DNA of 64,000 nt from Stomorhina lunata. Its lineage: Eukaryota > Arthropoda > Insecta > Diptera > Rhiniidae. Shown here one piece after another: positions 10,872 to 21,460 of this stretch (positions are counted from its first letter, which is position 1; each line of letters opens with the position of its first letter). A program made the position numbers and the translations under genes. The notes under the pieces are model-generated. The model searched no databases. It was given only the letters and a program-made list of their open reading frames with translations, and had not been told where the DNA came from. The DNA is taken from contig OW121740.1 of assembly GCA_933228675.1 (NCBI GenBank), positions 7,257,442-7,321,441 on the forward strand, in the 5' to 3' direction.

Positions 10872-13385
10872 GACCAAAAGATCCTCGAGAGTTGTCCGAG
10901 CAGTGAAATCGTTATTGCTGGTGATTTCAATGTTCACAACTCGTCCTGGCTTCGCCATTCGAGCCACACAACTCCTGAAGGCCAATATGTTGAGTTATTT
11001 GCAGCGCACAATCACCTTGCGCAACTGGTGAATGAGCCAACACATATTCCATGTGTTGATGGGCACCAACAAAACATCCTTGACCTTTTCCTTACTTCAC
11101 ACCCTGATAAGTATGAAGTAAAGGTTCTTGCACCTCTCGGAAATTCCGATCATTGTACCATTTCCGCCTCTTTTTCGCTCTCCTCACTTCGCAGCATTTC
11201 GCAAACAGCTACGAAACGTTCAATTTTTCTATACGAAAAAGGTCGTTGGGCAGAGCTCAACGAATTCTATAGGCATTTTAACTGGAAACTGTGTTTCCTC
11301 GACAGTAATGTCAATGCCTCGGCGGAAATGGTTTCTAATGTTATTAAGCTGGGAATGAAAATGTTTATCCCAGTGAAAAACATTTCGATTAAACCAAAGG
11401 TAAAAACTTGGTTTAATCAGACGTGCAAACAAGCAGTCAGATCCCGAGAGGAAGCTTTCAGAAACTGGCGCAATAACCAAAATCCAGTTACTGATTTGCA
11501 ACGCAAACGTGCAAGGCGTACATGTGCCAAAGTATTAAGACGTGAAAAAGCTCTGTACGAGCAGCGTCTTCGTACTAAAATTCTTGCTGCTCCTCGGGGC
11601 AGCAAGAGTTTCTGGTCATTCGTTAAAAGAGTTAAGAATAATGCTAGTTCTTCAATTTCTTCTCTTTTAAAGAATGGTCAAACATTCACTGACCCGGTTG
11701 ACAAAGCTAACCTTTTAGCTGAATTATTTGCAAGCAATTCCCGCTTGCCGGAAAGCACTCAACCTCCGCCCGAGCTCGAAAGAGTATCTGTAACTATGCC
11801 AAAGATATTCTTTCGCGCCCGTGCTGTAAAAAGGGTTTTAGCAGATCTCAACATAAACAAGTCTTCAGGGCCGGATGGCACTCCAGCACTGGTCTTGAAG
11901 CAGTGCTGTTCGACGCTTTCGCGTCCATTAGCCAACCTTTTCAGCACCTTGTACCAAGCTGGTACATTTCCTCGGTGTTGGAAGGTTGCTAATGTAACGC
12001 CAATCCCTAAAAAGGGTGAGGCTACCAACCCTGAAAATTACCGCCCAATAGCAATTTGTTCTGCACTCTCCAAAGTTTTGGAGAGTATGGTAAACCACCA
12101 TCTTGTGAAATATCTGGAATCTAACAACCTACTAAGCGACCGCCAGTATGGATTTCGTAGGGGACGCTCTACGGGAGACCTGCTAGCCTTCCTTTCGGAA
12201 AAATGGTGTCATTCAATACACCGTTTTGGCGAAAGTAAAGTTGTGGCTCTGGATATTTCCAAGGCGTTTGATAGAGTGTGGCACGGAGCACTTCTATCAA
12301 AACTTATTGCTTTTGGTGTCGGTAATATCTTCTCTCGATTTATATCGAGCTTCCTCAGAGATCGCACTATAAGAGTTGTTGTAGATGGGATCTCATCAAA
12401 CGAGTTCAAGCTAAATTCAGGGGTACCGCAAGGCTCCGTTCTTTCTCCTACTCTATTTCTTATCTTTATAAACGACCTTCTACGTCAAACTTCCAATCCT
12501 ATCTACTCTTTTGCAGATGATAGTAACATTTGCCATTCGTATTCATTCAATCATAGACCAAACCCTTTAGAGATTGGTACTATGAGGCAAAACATGAATG
12601 AATCATTAAACCGCGATTTAGAAGCAATCTCAGAATGGGGTCGTGCGAATAGAGTCGATTTTAATGCGCGGAAAACTCAATGTTGTATGCTCACGCATAA
12701 ACGCACGGCGGATCATGTTACTTCATCTGTATTAATGGGTGGTGAAAATATCGAGGAATCAGATACTCTTGATGTTCTGGGCATGAGAATTCAATGTGAT
12801 GTCCGGTGGACTGAACACATTTTTCAAGTGTCGAAAGAAGCATTCAAGTGTCTCGGTTTTCTAAAACGGTGCAAGACATACTTCACTTCATCTGATCTCC
12901 TTACTATTTATACCACCTATATCCGACCGAAAATGGAATACAACTCTCATGTATGGGCCGGTGCTTCAAAGTCTATTTTGGAGCTTCTTGACCGAGTACA
13001 GGAGAGGGCGAAGGTGCTTATTGGTGACAGTAGGGTATCCAACTCTATTGATTCACTGGAGCACCGTCGCAATGTGGGTTGTGTCACACTGTTCTATCGT
13101 TACTACTTTGGAATGTGCTCTAATGAAATCAGGGAACTCGTTCCCGAAACTAGAATTTTTTTACGCAATACACGTCTATCTGTTAGAGCTCATCCCTTCG
13201 TAGTCGATTGGCCAGTAGACAGAACAACACACTACAGAGAAAATTCATTCTTTAGCCGTACAGTTCGTATGTGGAATTTACTTCCCGCAGAAATTTTTCC
13301 TGCCAGTTGCAATATAGGAAAGTTCAAATCAAATGTCCATAAACACTACTCCATCTATCCACCCTCCCATAACCTATTTTCCTAG
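10872..13385 (+). CDS. LINE ORF2 fragment: AP-endonuclease C-terminal part plus reverse transcriptase
   Basis: The frame is open from just after a stop at 10869-10871 to the TAG at 13383-13385, about 837 residues. It has no proper start because the insertion is 5'-truncated. The endonuclease remnant shows GDFNVHNSSW (from 10920) and, near 11140, NSDH, the usual C-terminal SDH signature of AP-endonucleases. The reverse transcriptase follows: KSSGPDGTPALVLK (about 11860), PENYRPIAICSALSKVLE, QYGFRRGRSTGD, the metal-binding ALDISKAFDRVWH, GVPQGSVLSPTLF and the catalytic FADD (12510-12521). The C-terminus contains a WNLLP segment common in Jockey and CR1 relatives. No RNase H or zinc knuckle was seen. 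The protein would copy element RNA at a nicked chromosomal target, but this copy lacks the N-terminal endonuclease half and a promoter, so it is probably not autonomous. Higher GC content and balanced codons set it apart from the surroundings. Confidence 0.92.
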   Translation, partial: DQKILESCPSSEIVIAGDFNVHNSSWLRHSSHTTPEGQYVELFAAHNHLAQLVNEPTHIPCVDGHQQNILDLFLTSHPDKYEVKVLAPLGNSDHCTISASFSLSSLRSISQTATKRSIFLYEKGRWAELNEFYRHFNWKLCFLDSNVNASAEMVSNVIKLGMKMFIPVKNISIKPKVKTWFNQTCKQAVRSREEAFRNWRNNQNPVTDLQRKRARRTCAKVLRREKALYEQRLRTKILAAPRGSKSFWSFVKRVKNNASSSISSLLKNGQTFTDPVDKANLLAELFASNSRLPESTQPPPELERVSVTMPKIFFRARAVKRVLADLNINKSSGPDGTPALVLKQCCSTLSRPLANLFSTLYQAGTFPRCWKVANVTPIPKKGEATNPENYRPIAICSALSKVLESMVNHHLVKYLESNNLLSDRQYGFRRGRSTGDLLAFLSEKWCHSIHRFGESKVVALDISKAFDRVWHGALLSKLIAFGVGNIFSRFISSFLRDRTIRVVVDGISSNEFKLNSGVPQGSVLSPTLFLIFINDLLRQTSNPIYSFADDSNICHSYSFNHRPNPLEIGTMRQNMNESLNRDLEAISEWGRANRVDFNARKTQCCMLTHKRTADHVTSSVLMGGENIEESDTLDVLGMRIQCDVRWTEHIFQVSKEAFKCLGFLKRCKTYFTSSDLLTIYTTYIRPKMEYNSHVWAGASKSILELLDRVQERAKVLIGDSRVSNSIDSLEHRRNVGCVTLFYRYYFGMCSNEIRELVPETRIFLRNTRLSVRAHPFVVDWPVDRTTHYRENSFFSRTVRMWNLLPAEIFPASCNIGKFKSNVHKHYSIYPPSHNLFS

Positions 13386-13435
13386 TTCCAACACAATGCA
13401 TTGCATAAGTAGGGGTCATCCCCTGAGTGCTGGTC

Positions 13436-13476
<41 letters not shown>
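10872..13476 (+). mobile_element. 5'-truncated Jockey/CR1-type LINE with poly(A) tail
   Basis: The element is cut off inside its endonuclease domain on the left. It keeps a complete reverse-transcriptase region, has a 3' untranslated region of about 50 bp, and ends in an uninterrupted run of 39 A residues (13438-13476). Left truncation with a right poly(A) tail is the normal product of target-primed reverse transcription. The pure tail and the uninterrupted ORF suggest a recent insertion. No ORF1 (gag-like) is present. The clade is inferred from the endonuclease plus RT layout and the absence of a visible RNase H region. Confidence 0.9.
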
Positions 13477-13479
<3 letters not shown>

Positions 13480-14335
13480 GTAGTTAACTCAAGCTTTTTA
13501 TTACATTACCCCTATGTTCTCTAGGGGGTAACAACTTCTTAATATAACAATAAAGGTTGCACCACAGAAAATGCCTCAAATTGTCTTAAATCACGAAAAT
13601 AAAAACAATAAAAAGAAAACTCTATACTTACCACTTGTCGCAACATTTGCACGTGACTTGCTATCGGGCATAAAGTTATGACAAAATGGCTTAAAGACAA
13701 GCGAAGCAAAAAAAAACACAAAAGACGAAAGAATCGAAAATCCAACTCCTAACTACTACAACAAGGACAAGGGTTTCACAAAGTTTAAGATTTGGCTAGA
13801 AGATATGTTTGTGTTGCATGTCTTTCTACTCCTAGTTACTACCAGTTGCCAGTAACGTGTGAAAATTTATTTTTACTTTTGCTGCAACATGTTCAATTGT
13901 TGCAAGCTTGCACATAGTGGAAATTTGTGGCCATGTGGTATGTGGCTGTTGGAGCTTAATGCCACAATATGTTTGAATTTTGAGTTAGTGGTTCGAAGCA
14001 GAACGAAGGATCTACAGGCGAATGGATGAATGTTTGAGTGGTGGGGGAGTAGCAGTAAAACCACAGGGAATTATTTTATATTAAATTGCGTTTTATGCCA
14101 AAGTCGTTAATACTATAAAAAATAAAACTGAGAAAATTGTTTGATAAATGGATTAAGAGGAAAAGAGAAGAATCATAAAATAATGAACTTAAAATTTGGG
14201 GTTTTATAGTGTAAAGAAATAATTTTTATAATGAATCTATAAAAAATATTTTTAAATGACAAAAAAATGTATATAAATAATCATAATTTCACTAGTTTTG
14301 TAATATCTAAATCCAAAATGAAACAGTTCTACATA
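13477..14335. other. Right flank of the LINE, no gene
   Basis: AT-rich with some G-rich patches near 13900-14060. Short open frames are present on the minus strand but show no domain or codon pattern. Confidence 0.4.
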
Positions 14336-15000
14336 AAATAAAATGTTTTCTAACACTTGCTTTCAAAATTTTTCAAATCGCCTGAAAATTGTAGAAGTTA
14401 TAGACTAAAACAACAAAATAGTCATAATTAATATCAATCATACGTTCAGTAGGACAAAAAAATACTTTTTCAAAAATCTCAAAAACAAGCAGAAAATGTT
14501 AGACATTTTTTTTAAGAATATTAAAAACTAAACATCAAACTCTAATTTGCATTTAAAACATTTTAAAAAATGTTTATATTTACCCAAAAAATGTGCCAGA
14601 AAAATTTAAAATTTTCAAATATTGAATTTTATTTTAAATCTTTTGCTTCTTAATTTAACAATCAAACATGAATTTTTTATAACATAAATATTTGCTTATC
14701 TTTTTGAAACACTTTAAACATAAAAATAAATAAATAAAAAAAAATCGCACTTGGCAACTTGTTTTAAAATAAATTTCATAAACGCATTTGACACAAATTT
14801 TACTCAGGCATAATAATCTTGAAACGTGATGAAGTTGTTTTAAAAATGAAAAACTTCTATAAATATTCAAAATCGAAATATGCGACAAAAAAATATAAAC
14901 TTAGATCCTAATATCAATAACGAACTTATATGATTGTTATAAATACCAAAAGTGTTATAAAAAATATTTTTTTTTCTGAATAAAATTCCAAACCATTTGT
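14335..15000 (+). repeat. Box-family copy, inverted relative to 7.9-8.6 kb
   Basis: The box is at 14427-14444 in + orientation, with the typical left flank (AAATCGCCTGAAAATTGTAG, GAAGTTATAG) and right flank ending AGCAGAAAATG. The downstream 430 bp continue to match the reverse complement of 8.0-8.4 kb. This shows the family's conserved module extends well beyond the box. Confidence 0.7.
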
Positions 15001-15049
15001 TCAATTTTCATTTTTGCTTGTAAACAAAAAAAAACATTTTCGATTCAAT

Positions 15050-17440
15050 TTTTTTTTTTTTTTCACAAAGAGTTTCGATATAAAATTTTTTTTAAGAAAC
15101 AATTTTCGATATAAAACTATAACATACAAAATTTTTTCCTATTAAGTTTTTTATATACAACATTTTTTATGTAAAATTTTTCGTATATAATTTTTTCCAT
15201 AAAAATTTTCTGATTTTAAAATTTTTTTTTATAGAAAAATTTTTGATATTAAATTTTTTCTATGGAAAAATTTTTGATAATGAATTTTTATAGACAATTA
15301 ATATTTTTTCTATAGAAAAATTTTCGTCATTAAAATTTTTTCCATACAAAAAATTTCCGTTATTAAAATTTTTTCTATAGAAAAATTTTCGATATTAAAA
15401 TTTTTTCTGGAGAAAAAGGTTTGATATTAGAATTTTTTCTATAGAAAAATTTACAATATTAAAATTTTTTCCATTGAAAAATTTTCGATTTTAAAATTGT
15501 TTCTATAGAAAAATTTTTGATATTAAAATTGGTTTTACAAAAAGATTTTCGATATTAAAATTTTTTCCATAGAAAAAATTTCGATATTAAAACATTTTCC
15601 ATAGAATATTTTTTCTGTAGAACAATTTTCGATATTAAAATTATTTTCTATCGAAAAATTTTTGTTATTAAAATTCCTTTTTGATAAAAAAATTTTTGAT
15701 ATTAAAATTTTTTTCTATAGAAAAATTTTGGATATTAAAATTTTTCGATTTTAATATTTAAATTTTTTCTATAGAAAAATTTTCAAATTTTTCAACAAAA
15801 AATTTTTCGATATTTAAGTTTCTTCAATAGAAAAATTTTTTTATAGAAATTTTTTGATATTAAAATTTTTGTAATTTTTTTTTTACATTTTCCATATTAT
15901 AGTTTTGTCCATAGAAAAATGAAAAATATGAAACATTTTTTATAGAAAAATTTTGAGAAATTTTTCATATGAAAAATATTCTTTTTATATATAAAAATTT
16001 TTTATATGAAAAATTTTCTATAGAAAAGTTTTTTTATATGAAAAATTTTCTATAGAAAAATTTTTATATAAAATATTTGCTATAGAAATTTTTTTATATG
16101 AAAAATTTTCTATAGAAATTTTTGTATATGAAAAATTTTCTATAGAAATTTTTTTATATGAAAAATTTTCTATAGAAATTTTTTTATATGAAAAATTTTT
16201 TATAGAAATTTTTTTATATGAAAAATTTCCTATAGAAAATTTTTTTATATGAAAAATTTTCTATAGAAAATTTTTTTATATGAAAAATTTTCTATAGAAA
16301 ATTTTTTTATATGAAAAATTTTCTATAGAAAATTTTTTTATATGAAAAATTTTCTATAGAAAATTTTTTATATGAAAAATTTTCTATAGAAAATTTTTTA
16401 TATGAAAAATTTCCTATAGAAAATTTTTTTATATGAAAAATTTTCTATAGAAAATTTTTTTTATATGAAAAATTTTCTATAGAAAATTTTTTTATATGAA
16501 AAATTTTCTATAGAAAATTTTTTTATATGAAAAATTTTCTATAGAAAATTTTTTTATATGAAAAATTTTCTATAGAAAATTTTTTTATATGAAAAATTTT
16601 CTATAGAAAATTTTTTTATATGAAAAATTTTCTATAGAAAATTTTTTTATATGAAAAATTTTCTATAGAAAATTTTTTTATATGAAAAATTTTCTATAGA
16701 AAATTTTTTTATATGAAAAATTTTCTATAGAAAATTTTTTTATATGAAAAATTTTCTATAGAAAATTTTTTTATATGAAAAATTTTCTATAGAAAATTTT
16801 TTTATATGAAAAATTTTCTATAGAAAATTTTTTTATATGAAAAATTTTCTATAGAAAATTTTTTTATATGAAAAATTTTCTATAGAAAATTTTTTTATAT
16901 GAAAAATTTTCTATAGAAAATTTTTTTATATGAAAAATTTTCTATAGAAAATTTTTTATATGAAAAATTTTCTATAGAAAATTTTTTATATGAAAAATTT
17001 CCTATAGAAAATTTTTTTATATGAAAAATTTTCTATAGAAAATTTTTTTATATGAAAAATTTTCTATAGAAAATTTTTTTATATGAAAAATTTTCTATAG
17101 AAAATTTTTTTATATGAAAAATTTTCTATAGAAAATTTTTTTATATGAAAAATTTTCTATAGAAAATTTTTTTATATGAAAAATTTTCTATAGAAAATTT
17201 TTTTATATGAAAAATTTTCTATAGAAAATTTTTTTATATGAAAAATTTTCTATAGAAAATTTTTTTATATGAAAAATTTTCTATAGAAAATTTTTTTATA
17301 TGAAAAATTTTCTATAGAAAATTTTTTTATATGAAAAATTTTCTATAGAAAATTTTTTTTTTATGAAAAATTTTCTATAGAAAATTTTTTTATATGAAAA
17401 TTTTTCTATAGAATAAATTTCGATATTTAAATTTTTCAAT
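15050..17440 (+). repeat. 31-bp palindromic satellite array, orientation 1
   Basis: A very AT-rich tandem array. Its left 1 kb is degenerate (units built on TTTTCTATAGAAAA and TTCGATATTAAAA). From about 16,000 to 17,400 it is nearly homogeneous, with a 31-bp unit composed of the perfect palindrome TTTTCTATAGAAAA and a TTTTTTTATATGAAAAA half. Rare shortened units and a TTTCCTATAG variant mark internal duplications. There is no coding potential. The homogeneous core with a decayed edge is the usual outcome of unequal exchange. Confidence 0.95.
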
Positions 17441-18720
17441 GGAAAAATTTTGTAGCTATAATTTCATTTAAATTATGTCTAAATGAATAATTGTCTATTT
17501 AAAGGATTTTTTGTTAACATTTTAAATATCCTTATCCTTTCCTATAACAAGCATCCAAATCTCAGTTTTCATATTTATTTCTATACCAAATAATACTTAT
17601 ATTTATTTTGTCTCTTTTTATTTACTTCCAGCAAAAGGTTTTCTTCGTTTTTCCTGATTCTCTACATTTAAAAGTTCTAAGCCAAAAAAGGGATTAAATG
17701 ATAAAAAAGGATTTTCTACTTACGACAGCAATAACCAGTCCTTAAAAGCAGACATTTTATACTAAAAGGTATTTAGAATATTTTAAGCTTCCAACATAAG
17801 ATTTCATAATGTCACTTGCATTTACTTATATAAGACCTTTTTTATATAACGCAAATCCTGAAAAAAAAATTTTGTTGTTTTCTAATAAAAGGATTTAAAA
17901 TTGTTTTTTGTTCAAAATCATTCAATATTTGTTAAGATTTGAAAAAAAAACTCTTCAGTAAGTTCCTTATTTCCTTCCAAATAGTTTTATTATTCAAATA
18001 ATACTTGTCATTTTAATTAACAACTCTTTAACAAATTTCTATTATTTTTTTCGGCCCTTTTTGTCTTTTTATTTTGTCCTTATTACAATTTGTTGTTTTG
18101 TTTAATCCTTCTCACAAATACAAACCCCAACGACAGATCCTTGAATACAAAATGGATGCATTTTCCAAGTGTTAATTGTCGAGTGTTGACTGGTTCTCCT
18201 CTAATAATATCTTACTTAACACCCTGTAAGTGTCTACTAAGTCTCTGCCCTCAACACTCAGCCGCTACAAAAAGTTTTTAATTTGAACCTTGAAAAGGAC
18301 AACAAACACACACAAAGAGGAAACAAGAAAAGTTACAAAATGAAAAACAAAATGGACAAATGGAAAAACTAAAGCTCAAAACTGTTACACAGGGACAAGC
18401 ACAAAAAGGGCAGTAGGAACAAATAATGGAGAAATTAAATAAATGAATGACTAAATGAACGGACGAACGAAAAGTTGCTAATAGTTTATAATAGTGTGAG
18501 AGTCAGAGTGTGTTTGTGTCAGTGTCTAGGATACAAAAGGACGTGCTTAAGGCAGGCTATGAGTCCTCTTTCTAAATACTCGCAAAATAATGAATGTAAA
18601 GAGTTCATTGTGTCATCATTAAGTTGCTAATCCGATTTGACTATAATAACGAAAACTAAGAATAACAACTACAAAAACACATTTTGAACAGTAATTAAAT
18701 TAAAAATAATTGAAATTTTT
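17441..18720. other. Spacer between inverted 31-mer arrays
   Basis: About 1.3 kb of non-repetitive DNA. No gene was recognised; a short open frame at 18,090-18,281 has no visible domain. The spacer would form the loop if the flanking arrays paired. Confidence 0.5.
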
Positions 18721-20546
18721 ATAAAAATTGAAAATTATTCATATAAAAAAAATTTCTATAGAAAATTTTTCATATAAAAAAATTTTCTATAGAAATTTTT
18801 TTATATATTTTCTACAGAAAATTTTTCATATAAAAAAAATTCTATAGAAAATTTTTCATATAAACAAATTTTCTATAGAAAATTTTTCATATAAAAAAAT
18901 TTTCTATAGAAAATTTTTCATACAAAAAAATTTTCTATAGAAAATTTTTCATATAAAAAAATTTTCTATAGAAAATTTTTCATATAAAAAAATTTTCTAT
19001 AGAAAATTTTTCATATAAAAAAATTTTCTATAGAAAATTTTTCATATAAAAAAATTTTCTATAGAAAATTTTTCATATAAAAAAATTTTCTATAGAAAAT
19101 TTTTCATATAAAAAAATTTTCTATAGAAAATTTTTCATATAAAAAAATTTTCTATAGAAAATTTTTCATATAAAAAAATTTTCTATAGAAAATTTTTCAT
19201 ATAAAAAAATTTTCTATAGAAAATTTTTCATATAAAAAAATTTTCTATAGAAAATTTTTCATATAAAAAATTTTCTATAGAAAATTTTCATATAAAAAAA
19301 TTTTCTGTAGAAAATTTTTCATATAAAAAATATTTCTATAGAAAATTTTTCATATAAAAAATATTTCTATAGAAAATTTTTCATATAAAAAAAATTTTCT
19401 ATAGAAAATTTTTCATATAAAAAAATTTTCTATAGAAAATTTTTCATATAAAAAAATTTTCTATAGAAAATTTTTCATATAAAAAAATTTTCTATAGAAA
19501 ATTTTTCATATAAAAAAATTTTCTATAGAAAATTTTATAAAAAAATTTTCTATAGAAAATTTTTCACATAAAAAATTTTCTATAGAAAATTTTTCACATA
19601 AAAAAATTTTCTATAGAAAATTTTTCATATAAAAAAATTTTCTATAGAAAATTTTTCATATAAAAAAATTTTCTATAGAAAATTTTTCATATAAAAAAAT
19701 TTTCTATAGAAAATTTTTCATATAAAAAAATTTTCTATAGAAAATTTTTCATATAAAAAAATTTTCTATAGAAAATTTTTCATATAAAAAAATTTTCTAT
19801 AGAAAATTTTTCATATAAAAAAATTTTCTATAGAAAATTTTTCATATAAAAAAATTTTCTATAGAAAATTTTTCATATAAAAAAATTTTCTATAGAAAAT
19901 TTTTCATATAAAAAAATTTTCTATAGAAAATTTTTCATATAAAAAAATTTTCTATAGAATATTTTTCACATAAAAAAATTTTCTATAGAAAATTTTTCAT
20001 ATAAAAAAATTTTCTATAGAAAATTTTTCATATAAAAAAATTTTCTATAGAAAATTTTTCATATAAAAAAATTTTCTATAGAAAATTTTTCATATAAAAA
20101 AATTTTCTATAGAAAATTTTTCATATAAAAAAATTTTCTATAGAAAATTTTTCATATAAAAAAATTTTCTATAGAAAATTTTTCATATAAAAAAATTTTC
20201 TATAGAAAATTTTTCATATAAAAAAATTTTCTATAGAAAATTTTTCATATAAAAAAATTTTCTATAGAAAATTTTTCATATAAAAAAATTTTCTATAGAA
20301 AATTTTTCATATAAAAAAATTTTCTATAGAAAATTTTTCATATAAAAAAATTTTCTATAGAAAATTTTTCATATAAAAAAATTTTCTATAGAAAATTTTT
20401 CATATAAAAAAATTTTCTATAGAAAATTTTTCATATAAAAAAATTTTCTATAGAAAATTTTTCATATAAAAAAATTTTCTATAGAAAATTTTTCATATAA
20501 AAAAATTTTCTATAGAAAATTTTTCATATAAAAAAATTTTCTATAG
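18720..20546 (-). repeat. 31-bp palindromic satellite array, orientation 2
   Basis: The unit combines TTTTCTATAGAAAA with TTTTTCATATAAAAAAA, 31 bp in all. This is exactly the reverse complement of the unit in the 16.0-17.4 kb array. Most units are identical; scattered variants carry CACATA in place of CATATA (near 19,566, 19,597, 19,967). The array is interrupted on the right by a 312-bp insertion. Confidence 0.95.
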
Positions 20547-20858
20547 TGTAATGGCGAAATTAAACAAAAGCTTTTATGACACTTGTGGTCTCCACGTTTA
20601 TTTCTTCTAGAATCTCTTTTAGTTTTACAAAATGTCCTCAATTCAGAGGCGCTTAAAAGGTATGTCTCTAAACAGAGTTGATCAGAACGTATTATAATTT
20701 ATGTTTTGACAATTAGATGGCGTTCTAGTATTTCAAATTATATTTAGTAGATGGGGCTAACTTATCGAAACTAAATATGATATTAATATAAATAATAGAT
20801 GGCCTTAAGACATTAAATTATCACTACAATACGAATTACATATACAAAATACATTACA
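20547..20858. mobile_element. Probable solo LTR inserted in the 31-mer array
   Basis: The 312-bp insertion starts TGTAATG and ends CATTACA, a perfect 7-bp terminal inverted repeat of the TG...CA form. It is flanked by a 4-bp direct repeat ATAG (20543-20546 and 20859-20862), which is also part of the satellite unit it interrupts. The interior is not satellite and has a more balanced composition. TG...CA ends, a 4-bp target duplication and this length fit a solo LTR of a Ty3/gypsy-type element. A short DNA transposon with the same ends cannot be excluded. No internal coding region remains. Confidence 0.7.
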
Positions 20859-21183
20859 ATAGAAAATTTTTCATATAAAAAAATTTTCTATAGAATATTT
20901 TTCTTATAAAAAATTATACAAAATTTTTCTATAGAAAAAATTTTTCATATAAAAAATTTTCTATGGAAAATTTGTTTATGTAAAAGTTTTTCTATAGAAA
21001 ATTTTTCTTAAAAGAAATTTTTCTATAGAAAATTTTTCATCTAAAAAATTATTCTATAAAAAATTTTCTAGAAAACTTTTTCTATAGTAAATTTTTCTTA
21101 TAAAAAATTTTTCTATAGAAAATTTTTCTTATAAAAAATTTTTCTATAAAAAATGTTTCCATAGAAAATTTTTCTTATAAAAA
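20859..21183 (-). repeat. Degenerate continuation of the 31-mer array
   Basis: After the insertion the satellite resumes with AGAAAATTTTTCATATAAAA and then decays into irregular TTTTTCTATAGAAAA / TTTTTCTTATAAAAA units. This is the decayed edge of the array at 18.7 kb. Confidence 0.85.
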
Positions 21184-21460
21184 TGTCTTAATCTTTGTGT
21201 TAGTCTAGTCTATGTCTAAGTCTATATTTTAGTCCAAGTTATGAAACAAATAAAATATTAAATAATTGTTAATGGGTACGTATGATTAATATTAATTATG
21301 ACTTATTTGATATTTTCGACCATAGTTTTCTTATTTTAAATCGGATTTTTAAAATTTAAGATGTTCTTGATAGAAAACACTTCTATCTTTAATTCCAAAT
21401 AAAAATATTTTTTAAATCTGGAACCTTTAAGCTTTCTGTAATGATCGAAACTTAAGCGTA
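21184..21460 (-). repeat. 12-mer remnant plus box-family module
   Basis: A short degenerate stretch related to TTAGTCTATGTC (about 21190-21235) directly follows the 31-mer array. After about 40 bp comes a minus-strand box at 21279-21296. The module then continues with ATTTTCGACCATA, GATCGGATTTTT-like and GATAGAAA(A/G) motifs, and matches 24,973-25,170 in the same order. Confidence 0.75.

Noticed and set aside
11128..13203. Short frames on both strands within the LINE
   Set aside because: Shadow frames of the reverse-transcriptase ORF with no conserved motifs.
10866..13487. AGTTAA as the LINE target-site duplication
   Set aside because: Only six bases match and they are not immediately adjacent to the tail; a chance match is likely in this composition.
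13333..13524. 63-codon frame with a polylysine run
   Set aside because: It reads through the LINE 3' end and its poly(A) tail.
18720..20546. CRISPR-like regular 31-bp repeats
   Set aside because: There are no unique spacers between repeats, no cas genes, and the genome is eukaryotic.
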